The position numbers and the translations under genes were made by a program. From positions 13,826,001-13,890,000 of the forward strand of contig NC_046674.1 in the NCBI RefSeq assembly GCF_003369915.1: a DNA stretch of 64,000 nt. Reading direction: 5' to 3'. Below the pieces are notes generated by a model, which saw nothing but the letters and a program-made list of their open reading frames with translations, made no database searches and was not told the DNA's origin. This DNA is from Drosophila miranda. Its lineage: Eukaryota; Arthropoda; Insecta; Diptera; Drosophilidae. Numbering within the stretch: the stretch's first letter is position 1; the number at the start of each line of letters is the position of its first letter. Shown piece by piece: positions 22,190 through 36,368 of this stretch.

Positions 22190-22875
22190 ATGGCCTGCAA
22201 ATTCTATTATTTCGGTTTCGGCAGCAACATGCTCGCTCGCCGCATCCACATACAGAATCCCACTGCCAAGAGAATCGGAGCTGGAAAACTAGAGGTAATC
22301 TGGGATAAGTCTGGAAGGAAATATTTGATAGTATTCCCAATATTGCCAACAGAACTACCGCTTGGACTTTCACACAGGATCCAAGAACTGGCTGGGCGCA
22401 CCTGCCACGATTGTGCCCACAGCAGGAGCCCATGTCTATGGCGCCATATGGGAGATCGATATGTGCAATCTGAAGGATTTGGATGAGTAGGCAGCCCCGC
22501 ACAAAGCACTCTTCTCCATTAAGTTACATTTTTCGCTCCATTCCATTCCGTAGCCAGGAGAGTGTGCCCGATGGCGTGTATATTCCGATCACTGTGCCCG
22601 TCCTCTCACTGACCAGCAATACGGACATCATCTGCCGTGCCTACCATCTCACCAACCAGCCCCTCTCGGAGGTGCATGGACAGAGCGTCCCTCCTCCGAG
22701 CATTCCACTCGACCGACAACCGTCGCAGACGTACCTCAAGGTCCTGGTCAAGGGTGCCCTGGAGACGGGCATACCCGAGGAGTATGTCAAGTGGCTGAGG
22801 GGCCTCAAGCACAATGGCAATCAGGTGGCCACGATGGAGGAGAAACTACAACTGGACGAAGTGCAACTTTCATGA
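22190..22875 (+). CDS. Gamma-glutamylcyclotransferase, copy 2
   Basis: Three exons: 22190-22294, 22353-22486 and 22554-22875, with GT..AG introns of 58 and 67 bp, give 186 residues. It starts directly with the domain: YFGFGSN (7-13), RIHIQNPTA, NYRLDF, YGAIWEID, then DQESV where E82 is the predicted catalytic glutamate, with the same C-terminal layout as copy 1. There is no signal-like segment, so a cytosolic enzyme is expected. The second intron falls at exactly the same codon and phase as the single intron of copy 1, which supports tandem duplication. The first intron is extra (phase 0, before NYRLDF) and was gained here or lost in copy 1. The family acts on gamma-glutamyl compounds to give 5-oxoproline. 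All key positions I can check are intact. Confidence 0.85.
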
Positions 22876-25800
22876 TAACAAATACAATTGGGACTACTGA
22901 TTGATTCCCGGAAATCAGCTTTCCGCACTATCATCAGGGCTAACATCCCCTACGATATACATACGCAGGATTCATTATCGATCTGTTATATTCTAATTTG
23001 TGTCTATTTTTGTAGATACTCCGCTGTGAACTCTTTTCTTAAACAACTTTCAATAACCTCTCGAGCAGAAGAACTTGTCCCAAAAACGGAATTTAATTAA
23101 TTTGAATCACTTATTTATGATGATTACCAATTTCCTGTCTGCAGAAGCAGCAGCAGCAGCCAATGGCCATTCAGACAATGGCCGCCAAGAAAACAAAAGT
23201 TTTCAGCTTTTCCCGAGCAGCTCTGCGACTAGCCCGAAAGTGCAATTAAAGTGCAATTTAGTGTGCACTCCAGAGCTGCTGACGACGCCGATGATGATGC
23301 TCCAAATGCATTCCGGGCTGAAAGCTAACGAAGCTCATCCTAGCCGAGCCGGGCGATCCTGGCTCCTGGCTCCTGGCTGCTGTCTTATTAATTTAAATTT
23401 GAAGTTTTCGGCAGGGCAGGGCAGGGCAGGAGGTGGAGTGGAGTGGAGTGAAGACTCTTCAGAGTGTGCCTTTTGGAGCTGCACATTTGCATATTCCTCT
23501 GTGTGTGTGTGTGTGTGCCAAAGTACGAGTAATAATAAACATAATTTCCTGTTTCGGCAGGAGTTTTCCCACCTCTACTATCGCTTGGGCTTGGCCCCCA
23601 GTTAGCAGCTAATTCCAGGACCGGCACCAATGGCTGCTGACCCAAGATGGAAGGGTCCCAGGTCCTTCCTCTGGCAAATACAATTCCGCCCTGCCATTCA
23701 GACATTCAGCCATTCAGCCATTCTCGACTTTAACAAAGTAAAAAGTTCTCACCAAGTTGCTGGCTTGTTGCCTTGTTGCCTTGTTGCGGTTTGTTCACTT
23801 TGTGTAGTTGTAAATTAAATTTGGAAGCGGACTGGAGGGCTGTCCGACCTCGACACTCTACAGTTTATAATCGTTTGGGAATTGAAATGCAGTCGAGTCA
23901 GAGAGTCAGAGCCAGGGACGATTTTTGGCCACAGTCGGCAAATGTCTGCAAAAGTGCAAACTTTTCTTTTCTTTTCGTTGCTTTTTTTCCTGTTCATCTT
24001 GGTCAAAGTTTTTGGCTCAACATTTTTATTGCATTTGCGGCGCCCCCGTTGAGAGGCGCTGCCGTGTCCAATGGAATCGAGTCCTCAGGCTGGCCATTAA
24101 TTATTTAAAATGCACGGCGCCATAACCATTTAGAAGAGTCTCGCTGTAACATGTGCCACCCATCCACACAGAACGCAGCAGCAGCAGCATCAGGCCACAA
24201 AGTAAGCGACAACAACACACCATTGAGGCATTGGGGCTCTTGTAATCATAAAAGTTTATGAGGTTAAAAAAACGAGGAGAATGCCACCGGCTGCCACACC
24301 GAGAACTGAATACTCTAAGAACTGCATTTCATTTCAAATGATAATCCAAAGCCACATGGCCACATGGCCACAATACCCTACCGCCAGGACTCCAAAGCGA
24401 AATCCAGTGACGACAAGTGACGGAGGGAGTGCCATTGATGGCGCAGGACGAGAAAGACTCTCCCAGAAGACTGGATGCGATGGGATGGGATGGGATGGGC
24501 TCAGCTGCTCAGCTGCTAGTGTCGCATTTTGTGGGCATGGGAATTTAATTAAAATCAAGCACTCGCACTTGCACTCTCTCTCTCTCTCTCTCTCCCTCAG
24601 AACCCAGCCCAAGCCCGCAATCCCCACCCACACCTTCAGAGCCGGCTCAGCTCGTCGTTTAGTTTCAATCAAAGTAGCAACAAACAACAACAACAAACAC
24701 ACACAAAAAAGGCAAAAATTTTACGCAAATTGACAACAGAAGCGACGACAATAACAGCAAGCCGTCCGTCCCACCAAATGGGAATGGACGGAAGCGCCGC
24801 CATGTCAATAAAAATAAAAACTGTTTCAGATGCGTCCTCCACCGTTGTCGTCAGCCCCCCGGCCCCCCGCACCCGTTCGGACCGCTTTCTGTCAGTTTTC
24901 TGTCGTAATTGAAACTCATTAGCGTGCATTTTAGTGGCAATTCTGGGAGCTGAAGCAGCGAAAGGCTTTCCCGCAACCCTTTTTCGGGCACTTCTCAACA
25001 GTTTTGGGTGGGCGCTGCTCTGCTGCCGCTCTGCCGTGGGGTTGGGATAAAGCAGGGGGTCTGTTGGAGGGTTATATGTGGTGTGCGTGCGGTTTATGTG
25101 GTAAGTGTGTCATCATTATGACTGCCATGAGGTTTTTTACTTTGGCTGCGAGGCATTTGCCAGCCCCTGGCTATGTGGTGGGCTGTTCGATGGGTGTTGA
25201 TGGAAGACGGTAGTTGTCTAGATACACAGTTTGGAGCTTCCATCAATCCCCAAAAAAGGAGGTAAAACCAATAACATAACACGTATATTATGGCAGAGTG
25301 CAGAGTGTTATTTCCCGTGTACACAAAGCGGCCACAAATCATTATTAATTGCCTTGTCAGTGGCACAAAGGATTAAAAATCGCACTCGAAACCGCAACGG
25401 AACGACGGGTCGGGCACTACTACTCGACACCGACATCAATAGCTGAGAGAATCCAATTGAATTTAATTTGAAGAACTCGCTGGCAAATGCCTGTAATTAT
25501 GCGTCACACACGAGGCGTCAAAGGCAACACACGCGGGACTGTGGATGGGGATGGGGCAAGAAAAGGCCTTTCCTTTTCAACGGACCCCATCGGAAATTCA
25601 ATTAGCTTTCCCAAGAAACTGAAGTTGATGGCCCATTTGCATATAGTTTCTGACAGTTCAAAGTGTTTGGAAAGTTTTTGATGATGGAAAACTATTAATT
25701 ACCCAAGGAGCAACACTTTCGATTAGCCAACGGGTCTGGGGAGCGGACGGGGCGTGGTCTCTGGGGAAATTGGCCAAAGATTGGCATTACCCCCGGTGCC

Positions 25801-28800
25801 ATTTCGGCGGCATTCCCCCTGTCAATCACCTGCGGGTGGCTTTTTCCGTACAGCCACTCGACGGAGTGTCTAGAAAAGACAAACAAAAAGATTGATACCC
25901 TAGAAAAGTTCGATGGGAGCCATGCTCATTGGTTAGGAGTTGGTCAGAGAAGCAAAGGCCTTTCGGTCCTGCATTTGGAATAGAGGCGAAAGTCGCATAT
26001 CCACCGTTCACCATTCCGAGAACAGGGTATGCCAGAAATAATAAACACCGGAAGAGGACAACTGCAGCGATGCAGAAGTAGCCAGCGCCGCGGGCCAGGG
26101 AACGGGATGCACAAATAAAATGCAATCGGAATCTCTGCGGTGCACAGGCGGATACGCGGACACAGGGACGCTAATCAAATTAAGCGAAATATTTGGTTTT
26201 CATATTTCAGCGGCCACGAGCGAAGGAGAGTTCTGTGGGAGATGCAACTTCAAACCGGCCGCGGGCATTAATTACACTTAAATGTTGACCACATGCCAGG
26301 ATTTGACAGGGACACTGACAGGAGTCTCCGAAAGGACTAGCGAGAGAGAGAGAGTTGGCTGCAAAGTCAATAAGTGCAGGCGGAACGAGCCTCGGGCCCC
26401 GCAGGACTCCATCATCCTTGTCCACTTGGCTGGCTGGCTGGCTGGCTGGCTGGCGCTGTTTTGTTCCAATTCCCTTGAGGCGACTGCTGGGCCTCGTTTG
26501 GGTTGCATTTTTTGACAAATTCCACCGACACGCAACAGCAGTGTCAACAGGGCGTGCCACTATGCAGTGGGTGTGGCAGGGATGCTGTGCTGCTGCGATT
26601 AAATCATTAAATTCATACGCTCCACGGGTTGCACTTTTGCATCACATTTTGTCGAGGCTTTGTTCCGAGGCGTTCCACGTTCCACTCGTGATTGACCGCT
26701 GGCTGGCCCCCTGGTTGCTGGCCAGATTGTCACTTCCTGATTATTTGGTTTCCGTTTTCATTAAAATGCACGAGCCCTCCCCACCCCACCCCACCCATCC
26801 TATGCTGCTGCTGCTGCTGCATCAATGGTTGCATTGGTTTGGGCCCTTGGTACATCCTTGGATTTGTATTTGAATTTGGGCTTGGGTTTGGGTAAATGCT
26901 TTTGGGGCATTTTTTAATTAAACGACATGCTGCTGCCGAGGCAAAGGCTAGATTTCGGTGTCACCGCCTCGCCTCGCCTCGCCTCGCCTCGCTGTGGGTG
27001 TTGCAGCAGCACCATTGTTCCCCCTGGGTGTGTGTGGCACGTGCAATATGACAAATATTTTAGGTACACAAAAGTGCATTAGAGCCGGAGAATGGGAATG
27101 GGCACCGGAATGGGTATGGGAATGGGAATGGCTATGGTGTCCAGACGATGACTAATTCCTTGTGAAGCTGCTCTAAAGCCGATCCCAGTTAAACTTTGAA
27201 CTTACTTAAGGACTCAACGACTCATCCATATGGAGAGATCCTATGCCACTCGACTTTCAGAGACTTTCAACAAGAAACTAGCTGATTCCTTTTTGGTTCC
27301 ATTTGCTCCTATTGATACCGCGTCTCCCTCTGGCAGCTCCAGCCCTGCATTAAGGCTAAGTTAAACAAGTGAATGCAAAATACATTTCACATTTTCACAT
27401 TTTCATTTTGGCATTTTCGCTTAAAAGCTTTTCCCACCCAATGGAAAGGACGAACGAACAGAAGAGGGGGAGTACACGGCGAGAAAAACCGCATCTAATA
27501 TATCGAAAAATGCGAAATGCCGTGCGAAAGGTGAGGGCTAGAGCCCAACCTTTTTCGCTCAGTGCATAAACCAGCAGAGTGGCGGCGCAGTGGCGGCAGC
27601 GAGTGGAAGCTCTGTAACCGACGCTCCGCTTGTTTGGCCACGGCCGACTTCCGGCCTGATTTCCTGCCCACTTTCCACGGCTCCCACCGCTGCTCCTGTC
27701 GTTGCTCCTGTTGCCTGTTCTACAACACACTAAATAACCTTGTTAGCGTTTTTAATTAAAGGTGTAAATATTGATATTTACCCATGCACTGCACTGCACC
27801 GCCCCGCCCCGCACTCCACTGCCACCGCTTCCGCCGGCACTGGCCGTGGCTCTGACTCTGGTTCTGGTTCTGGCCGCGTCGCGGAAATGCATTTTCGCAA
27901 AAAGTCAAATAAACTACATGGAAATATGAGCCGGTTATTAAATACGGTTATATGCGCGTTTCGCCTCCGGCGGATAAATGTCGTTTTTCGGTGAATTACG
28001 GAGGGAATATCATTTTGAATCTGACGAGAGAGAGAGAGAGAGAGAGAGCCCTCTGGCTTTAAGTTTTCTTTAAATTTTTCAACCAAACTCTGGCAAGATT
28101 TCCAGCAATGGGGGATACATTTTTCTTATTAGTTCTAAAGAAATTATTGATCTTGATTCAGAGTGCTTTTCCGACTGCAGTGAGTGCGCGCTGATAAGTA
28201 TGCTAGCAAAAGGTGATCTTCGAGCCGAGTGTGGATAAGGAAAAGAGCAAGAAAAATCCTCTTAAAACTGTAAATAGATACATGTATATAGGCATGTATT
28301 TTGCCATATATGTGACCGTTATTTACCTACTAAAATCGAACTTCCATTCTTCGGTAATTACTGACAAAGCACCTACATACATATGTATGTGCTCCACCCG
28401 GCCACACTCGTAACATGGCTAATACAACATCTTTACAACCTCATGGACATGCTAGCAATGTGGCCCTCTGGTCATACCCCCTCATACCCCTCGCCCTTCT
28501 CTAATGCCACTCCACTCCACTCCTTCCTGCCAGCCGCTGGCTATTAAAACGGCAAATGCACTCAAAAACCTCTCCTCTCCGGCTCGTTCGCATCAATAAC
28601 GCACACTTGACGCTCCAAATTAAATAACCATCATCAGAATCAATAGAAATAGAGGATGCTACGGCACATACGGCACTCATGCCCACGCCCACGCCCATGC
28701 CCACACTCCCACACTCCCACATATCCATATCCATGTCCACATATACACGGCGATATCCTGTTCTATGGCCATGGGCCGACTGGACACACAACAAATTGAG

Positions 28801-31800
28801 TTAACTCTTGCCTAAAAGCGTACCCGTCCGTACAATGTAAGGGTCTGCCGTGGGGTAGGGAGGGGGCTGTCGAGCGCCAGGCGCCAGGGGCCAGGGCCCT
28901 GTTAAGTTTTGTGCAAAAAATGTTAATTTTAATTAAGGCCTGCTATCGACACCCGAACAGACACGACTCTGCCTCTGCCACTGCCACTGCCACTGCCACT
29001 GCCACTGCCAATGCATTTCGAGGCACTCCACTCTACTCCAAAGTGCAATGCAGCGCAACTGATGCACTTTATGGACATGCCATAGACGGGTCTAGTCTGC
29101 TGTTCAGGCCTGGTCAGGTCTATTCACTAGAGGGGGTGAGGGAGAGGTGGGCGGAGCCGAGCCGCTCGAAATGGTGTCTGCTCTGGGCTCCTGTTCATTG
29201 TGGTCGTGTCATGGACATGTGTAAACATTAACACAACATTGTTGCCTGTCCGTCCGCCCACAGCCTGAATAGAGAGAAAGAGGCCGAGGACACCTCGAAC
29301 ATTAGTTGGAAAGGCTATGCAACAATTTGTTGCACTCCAAGCGTTGCTCTTTTATATGCCAGAATACTCTCCCCCCAGCAGGGGGGCATTTTAGCGGTGT
29401 CATGGAGTAGGGAACATGTGGATCTATGTATCTCTTCGAATTAGATTAATGGAATTTTCGATTACATTGCCATTGTTGTAGCTGTTACCGGCTGTCCCCG
29501 GCCACCGATGGAGGGGCCCTTACCCCTCTTTCAAGTCCTTGGTAGGGTATTCCGGCACTCGCTCACTTGCAGCATGAAATTCTGCATTTTTCTGCATTTA
29601 TTTTGTTTGTTTTGCATTTTGCTCGAGCCACTTAAAAATTTAAATTAGCGCTGGCCGAGTGAATTGCATTAGCGCGCTTTTTAATTCGCCTCGTAAATAT
29701 TTCACCTCTACTCGTCCTCGTCCTCCTCCTCGTCCTCGTCCCCGTGCATGGGATGTATGAATTTTTCAGCATTTTAACGCGCTGGCCAGGTCGATGATTA
29801 TCCTGCACAGCTTATCAGCGCCTGGCCATCCCTCTGGCATCCCACCTCCCTGCCACCTCCTACCTCGTGCTATTGAAAAGCAATTAAAAAATCCCAAGCG
29901 CCATGGAGTGCGGAGAAATTATTGAATTATAATGCACACAGTCCCGCCACCCCCCATGGCCTGGGTCTGGGCTCATAAATATAAATAGCTGTTCGCATTT
30001 TGGAAGAGGGTTCGTCCGGGGTTCGCTGGTGACCGCTGGAGGGGCCAGCGATGAATGTAGAAAGTAGTTTAGGCCAAGGGAACACTCCCTCAAATGACAA
30101 ATCAATCTGATATTTTCCCTATAAATATGATCCCCATTAGCGGACACATGAGTGAGAGTATAGCTCCAATTAACTGAGGACCGCCCCTCGGACTGGCATG
30201 ATCCGGCAATCAGCTTGTTGCGATTAAATTCTCATCTCGCGGTGACTCGATTCCCGTCCGTCTGCTAATTGCGCCTATCCGATTACCGACGCCCGAGAGC
30301 TACATACAATAGCAAAAACAGCGCCGGCAAAAAGTGCAAAAATGGAGTTTTATAATTGGCTTTTCGGGCCAAAGATGAAAAAATATAAAATCGCAGGAGA
30401 ATGCTTGGCGGCTGCTGCATTCGAAAATAATTAGCATAAAATCAAACAAACATCGAAAGAGCTCGCCAAAATATTAAATTTCAGGCAATTAAAAAATGCG
30501 CAACGCCACGCAACGCACAAAAGTGCGCTACGGATTTTGGCTCTCAGCCAACAAAAGCTGGAATAAAAGGGTTGCCAGGCCATATCGAATTACCCAGAAG
30601 TCTGACGGACTTTTTATGTGGCTAAGACAAACAAATAAATTGAAGTATTTTCCATTCGGGGCCGCCCAAGAAGCTTAGAGCCATAAACACAATCAAAGCC
30701 AAGGCAAATAGTCGTAAAGGTCATAAAAATTGTCTTAAACGAAATGAGCGCACCCTCCCCTCTCCCACAGCACAGACCTCCCCCATTCGGTCTCTATAGA
30801 TGTATAGATTTTTTATTTTTTTTGTAAACTGTGAACAGAACGATAAAAATGTGGCCCTCGACACCTGCGACCACAATTAAGCCGCGTTCAGCGTCGCTGC
30901 CGCTGCCGCCAGTCCGCGGAAGGAGGGATTTTTTTCCTTTCTTTCTTCCACGGGTAGGGGTAAACCCCCCCAAAAACTTTTCTCAACCTAATTGAGTTAA
31001 AACTCGACCAAAAAAAAAAAATATATATATATTTAAACTTTTTCCGTGGCCAATTTTTTATCCCTCTATTTCTCTGGCAATTAAATGCCGCCCAGCGGTC
31101 GAGACTTTTACGTGCTGAAAGTTGATAATTTAATTGAAGTTGTTAACCATTTTTTGCTCCTTTTTTTGGTGCATTATTTCTAAAAAAGAAATAAAATATG
31201 TATATGTTGCGTGGGCAAGGGGTGGGTGGGGGGGTTCGGGGGGCCTTATTAAAATTTTGTTGAAATATAATTAAAGTCATGCTGAATTTAATTGCTCTGC
31301 TGACAAGGGTGTTCCGCCAACAAGCAAAAAAAAAAGGGGTCTGAAGATTTAATTTGGTTTAATTTTAAGTGATTGGAGGAGAGGTTAGCAGGTGCAGAAT
31401 GGAACCCCTCTTTTATTCGCTACCCATCCCGAGCCCATCCCGAGACCATCCCGAGACCATCCCGAGCCCATCCCGGGCCCATTCCCTTGCCATTTCCCAA
31501 AATTCGCGAACACAAAAAAAAACTTCACTTTCGTTTTCAATTTGGCAACCATTTGCTTTGCCAGTACGAGTATGTAATCCAAGACTCAATCAAGAGTCAA
31601 ATACTAATAATGCACACAGACAGCAGACAGCAGGCAGCAGGCAGGAGGCAGGACCCCAACCAGTATCAGATTGTTTGGCTGGAGGCGGCACGTGGAGGGG
31701 GGGAAAGGAAATCATCTGAAATTACCATAACCAAAGCGGAACCGGGAGCCACGAAAGAAATAAGACCAGAAGCAGGACGATGGCAGGACACACATCTCTG

Positions 31801-33965
31801 TGCTGTTTCTGGGGCAGAGATTGCAATTATTTGTGGAATGCACTCAGAGAGAGAGAGAACTTTATTGAGGCGCAAACGGAAAGGCAAACGGTGGAGAAAG
31901 CGCAAATTGAAACAAAATGTACAAATCAGGCGGCAAATTTGCATGCGACAACATTTCTGAGACACCACTCCCGGGCCGAGGCCACTCCTGCGACAATAGG
32001 ACAAGGGGATCAACTTATTGGCAATTTTTATAGTTCATCGAGGGTTGCAGCCAGCCAGCCAGCCGGCCAGGAGGGTGGTGTGGTGTCTGTGTCTGTGTGG
32101 GTCCCAGTGCAAATTTATGTTTATTGAGGCAAGAATTTCACGATGTCATAAGAGTTGGTCGCTGGGAGAGGCCAGATCGTCGAATGGGAAAATACTCTAC
32201 AAGAGACGCGGAGAGAAACCTGGAAAGGAGAGCAAACAAAGGAATGGAGTATTGGGTTGGATCTGTAGAACGAATCGTGTGTCGTTCGAGTCCACTTTTC
32301 CACAAGGCTTGGCACTGAGAGTATCCCGGAGACCGTATGCAAATTTCCGCTGGCACGGGAGTACCATCTCTTCATATCATACTCGTATCAATATCCAACC
32401 GATGCCATGGCAACTACGGCATAAATTTATGCAAATATCCGAGCAAATAAGTAAAATATTTCACTTGTCCAACGCTCTGGCTCTGGCTGTGGCTCTGGCT
32501 TTCTTTGCCAATTTCTTATTTAATTTTTCGGCTTCTCTTCTTTTTCCTTTTTTATTTATGGCAACTAATTTGGCAGAGTGGGCGTGGCCACTCGTACACA
32601 AATCAATTCCACTACATTGAAGCAAAAATCAATTGGAATAAAAAGTGACGGAGGATGGTGGGCGGGGGGTTTGGTGGTGGGTGGGGTGGGGTAACTCCTT
32701 TCCTCCAGCAGACATGCTTTCCTGGACGGGCAATTATATCTGAAGGAGTCGAGTGGCTCCACGGCACTCCATCTCCAGCGAGAACACAAGTTTATCTGTG
32801 CATCCCGAGGACCAGGATTCCGTTCTGTTCTCCAGCAGAGCCCTCCTTTGTCAAGGACCCAGCCCCCCGCCCCAGGCCCCGCCCCATGGCTCTGCAACTC
32901 TGCAACTCAATTAAAATGAGCTCAGGTGTAAATTTTATTGAAAATGTTTAATTGCCGACGACTTGGCATCGTCTGTCTGCCTCTCTGCCTCTGCCTCTGC
33001 CTCTGCCTCATTCTCATTATCTGCTCCATTATACTCTCGCAGCGATTTTTACTTGTAATTATTTTGTTTTTGTGTGTCTGCCACACACACACACACGCAC
33101 ACGCACACTGTTGCGCAATATTCTTTGTCCTTTGGGGTTTTTCGAGGATTTATTTATATATATATTTGCCTAAGCTGCTTCTGACATTGTCATGATGATG
33201 ATGCTGCTGCTGATGTCGCTCCTGAATTTATCTGTATTTATGTGAGCGGAACCAGACCAGGAACATGGCCCGGAAGGATCCTTGCAACGAGGGCAGATCC
33301 ACGAGGATGTCGAATGTTGTCGAGGGGCCCACCGCCCCCATAGACCTGGCGCTAGCAACGATGTCCTGCGGTGCTTAGTGCATATTGAAATTTACACAAT
33401 TAACTTAATTGCCAATAGTTGTGTTGCCCCCCGCTCCCCGGCTCCCGGCTCCCTGTCTCTGCCAACTGCTGCCACTCCGCTTCCCATGCCGCCTCCTGCG
33501 GTCGCTGTGGCAACAGCAGCACTTTGTTCACACCCGACCGAGAGCTATGCTAACCCTTGTGCCGATCTATTTAATTTGAACAATTAGTATGACCGAATGT
33601 CAAGCATTATCTAATGCGAGAGAAGGCAGTCACGTGACCGCACGAATGCAAAACAGATTTGCGTGATGAATTTATGACTGACATTGATGGGCCCCGGCCC
33701 CGGCCCCGCCCCGGCCCCAGCCCGGACCCAGCCCGGGCCCGAATCGCAGACACTTCACAACATGCAACAGAATGCGGCCGGAGGCCCGAGGGGTGTGTTC
33801 TTTGAAAGTTGCTCTTTTTTCACGCCCGCTCCTTGCCGGCAATCCTTTCTCCTTTTTTTTTGTTAACCCTTTCCTCTTCGGCTCGATCTAATGCTGCTGC
33901 TAAGGGGATTACGAGGCCGAGGTCGTGTGTCTGATGTTGATTAAACTGCTCCCATCTGAAATGAA
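22876..33965. other. Long gene-free stretch with microsatellites
   Basis: About 11 kb with no supported gene. Low-complexity tracts are frequent: GT near 23500-23517, TC near 24577-24594, CTGG near 26427-26454, CCTCG near 26967-26992, GGAATG near 27090-27130, CTGCCA near 28975-29008 and CCATCCCGAG near 31423-31475. The open frames across the last tract (plus 31373-31960) are repeat-driven. The distance upstream of sickle fits a regulatory domain, but no element can be named. Confidence 0.45.
26427..26454. repeat. (GGCT)n microsatellite
   Basis: About seven perfect TGGC/GGCT units. They explain the repeated AGWL residues of overlapping open frames here. Confidence 0.9.
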
Positions 33966-34579
33966 ATGTTCCCTCCTTCCGCTTCTTCATTCATAATTTA
34001 TGCAAGTTGCTGGAAATTCGATACACCCGCATGGTCTAGAATTGCTTTAAATTTGAAAGTGCGCTACAGAACCATAGGGGGGAGAGCATTAAGCCCAAAA
34101 GTCCAAAAGAAAATGCATATAAAAACAACAAACAGATCGGCATACACATATTCCAAAAGAGTATACGAATCTTCACATATTAAAGCACTGAGAATAAAAT
34201 TCAAGCAATTCCTATACAAACCGTAAGGTTTCTGAGTGGACTCAATATATAAATATGTATCTGTTGGCCATCCTTGAATTTCGACGGAAGTCTACCAAGT
34301 AAACCCAGAGAAAAAATACCTGTAATTGCCAGATTTACACTAAGATTTAAAAATTTAGCTGCGAGTGTGGAAATATTAAATAGAAATACAGTAGAATATC
34401 TATCTCTATCGGTTTGGGCAAGAGCTCTAAAAAATCAGCTGCCGATTTCAAAGGAAAAACTGGATGAATATGTTCTTATTGACAATTGTTCGGCGATTTT
34501 TGAGGACCCTTCCGAAAACAACATAGCTAAAAATATTTTATGGACAGCATTTTATGAAAAAACCATATTATTGAATTAA
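33966..34579 (+). other. Two unrecognised ORFs in an AT-rich island
   Basis: Plus-strand frames 33966-34226 (86 codons) and 34274-34579 (101 codons, no ATG at its start, opened by TTG) lie in sequence far more AT-rich than the GC-rich DNA just before it. The second has normal, non-repetitive protein composition (for example KEKLDEYVLIDNCSAIFEDP and KNILWTAFYEK), unlike the low-complexity shadow frames elsewhere. I do not recognise the family. The pair may be the 3' part of a broken gene, either a transposon protein or an old host gene. A frame change between the ORFs suggests decay or an unseen intron. Confidence 0.35.
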
Positions 34580-35060
34580 ATTTATTCGATTTTTTTTTTT
34601 TTGATTAAAAAATAAATTTGTTATGTTTTACAGCCCATTACAAAAGTGGCAACGATCAAATAATCAAAAAATTATATTATTTTTTTTTGCTCCTTTGGGA
34701 TAGAGCGTCTTTTGGGTATAACGACATAAAATCGTCGGTTACTTGAATTTGTTTAAATTAAATATTTTTAAAATTTGGTCAAAATTGGGCTTTTTTTCTA
34801 CGTTTGCCATTACCTTTACCTCACTTATGGAAATCGATAGCGTACTAAAAGATGGCGCACCCTGTACATTTCCTACAAATTTAATGCATATTTTACTATG
34901 ATATTTATTATTATTTTTTTTTTATTTTGTTATTTTTTTATTATTATATTATTTATTTTTAAGTGTGTTTCGAATTGGGATCAAAGTGAGTTCTATGTAT
35001 TTTCACCTTTTATGTACTTAAGAGCCGAATATTCAATTAAACCATCTATGCCATAATTAT
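34580..35060. other. AT-rich tail of the island
   Basis: Very AT-rich, with T-runs near 34593 and 34680 and TTATTATTTT repeats near 34900-34960. A more GC-rich segment near 34830-34870 (GATGGCGCACCCTGTAC) resembles the edge of a DNA transposon, but no matching inverted end was found on the left. Confidence 0.3.
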
Positions 35061-36351
35061 CCGAGTGTATTACTTGCTTAAGATCCTAGTTTTAAGATCT
35101 CTAGAACTTCAAGCCAAAGACTTTTCCCAGAGTCCCACGCTCACTTGCCACTCCCCCCAGACCCCGGCCACCGGCCCCCGGCCAGGGGAGAAATCAAAGC
35201 ACAACAAAAATCAACATGAAACATGGAACATGGAACAATTAATAACAAATTAACATGATGGGGTCGCCTGGCCGGAAGTGAAACCAAAACCAAAAGCAAA
35301 ACCGAAACCAAAACCGAGACGGCGCTACACCGAAGAACATCAATACTCGTACTCGTCGCATAATGAAATGTATTTGTACAAAAATTAAGCGACAAATGCT
35401 TCGTTTCGAGTCTGCCCTGTTTGGGCATTGTTTTGTTTGTGTGCGAGAGAAGTTTGGCCCTCAAATATTTACACTAATCATTGTAAAACATATTCCTCAA
35501 GTGGTGCCCCGTAAGCCCTGGAAAATGTTCGGAAGGAAGACAGAAAACAATGGTCGAGGACGAGGTCGAGGTCTCAGGTCCAGTTTCGGTTGCAGGAGAG
35601 AACAAGAGAAACCTGGCCCGAGTCACGTGCCTCCCAGCACGTGTCCCTTTTAATGACCAGCGAATTGTGAAAGGAAAACACACACACAGACAGAGAGAGA
35701 GACAGAGAGACAGGGAAACCCGCAAAAAGGAAAATCAAAAAGTAACGCGGCTCCTTTCATACGATGCGATATATATTGAAATCCAATTCAATGAAATTGT
35801 TGCCACGCTCGAGTTCCATTAGACAAAACCAATCACAACAGCCGAACAGGGGGGGTGGGCAGGGACAGAGGTGGCAGAGGTGGGAACCCGACCAAACCAT
35901 CCATCCACCCACTCACTCAATTGTTGGTCAGTTGAGAATATTTCGACAATTTGCATGACCAACCCTCCCCACACACACACAAACACACACGCACACAAAG
36001 GAATATGTCAGGCAGCAATTGAACTCTTTTCTCTGCCATCAATGGAGGCATTCGCCCCCTCCATCCGGCCCCGAGCTCTCGGCCCGGGCCCTTTTTAATT
36101 GAGGAACTTGGCTGCGGCGGCGTGTGTCGTGTGGCCAGCGAGACCAGAAACAACAAATAGATGACAGCCAACGCCTGACAATTGTCCTGTGGGCAGCAGG
36201 CTGCAATCGGGGACCAGGATTCCGCAAAGGGGAGTGGGAGTGCGAGTTGAGAGCAGAGCCGATACTCATATATCATCTCATCAAGAAGAAGGAATATTCG
36301 AATATGGCAATGATATCCATCTAGGACAACATGTGTCACATCTTCATCTTT

Positions 36352-36368
36352 CCCCCCCCCCCCCCCCC
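36352..36368. repeat. C17 homopolymer
   Basis: Seventeen consecutive C residues. The length in the assembly may be uncertain because homopolymers of this length are error-prone. Confidence 0.9.

Noticed and set aside
31373..31960. 195-codon plus-strand open frame
   Set aside because: The N-terminal half is made by CCATCCCGAG repeats and the frame is open in several phases and on the opposite strand; no family signature.
32278..32300. GTTCGAGTCC, reminiscent of a tRNA T-loop
   Set aside because: No matching acceptor or anticodon arm could be drawn around it.
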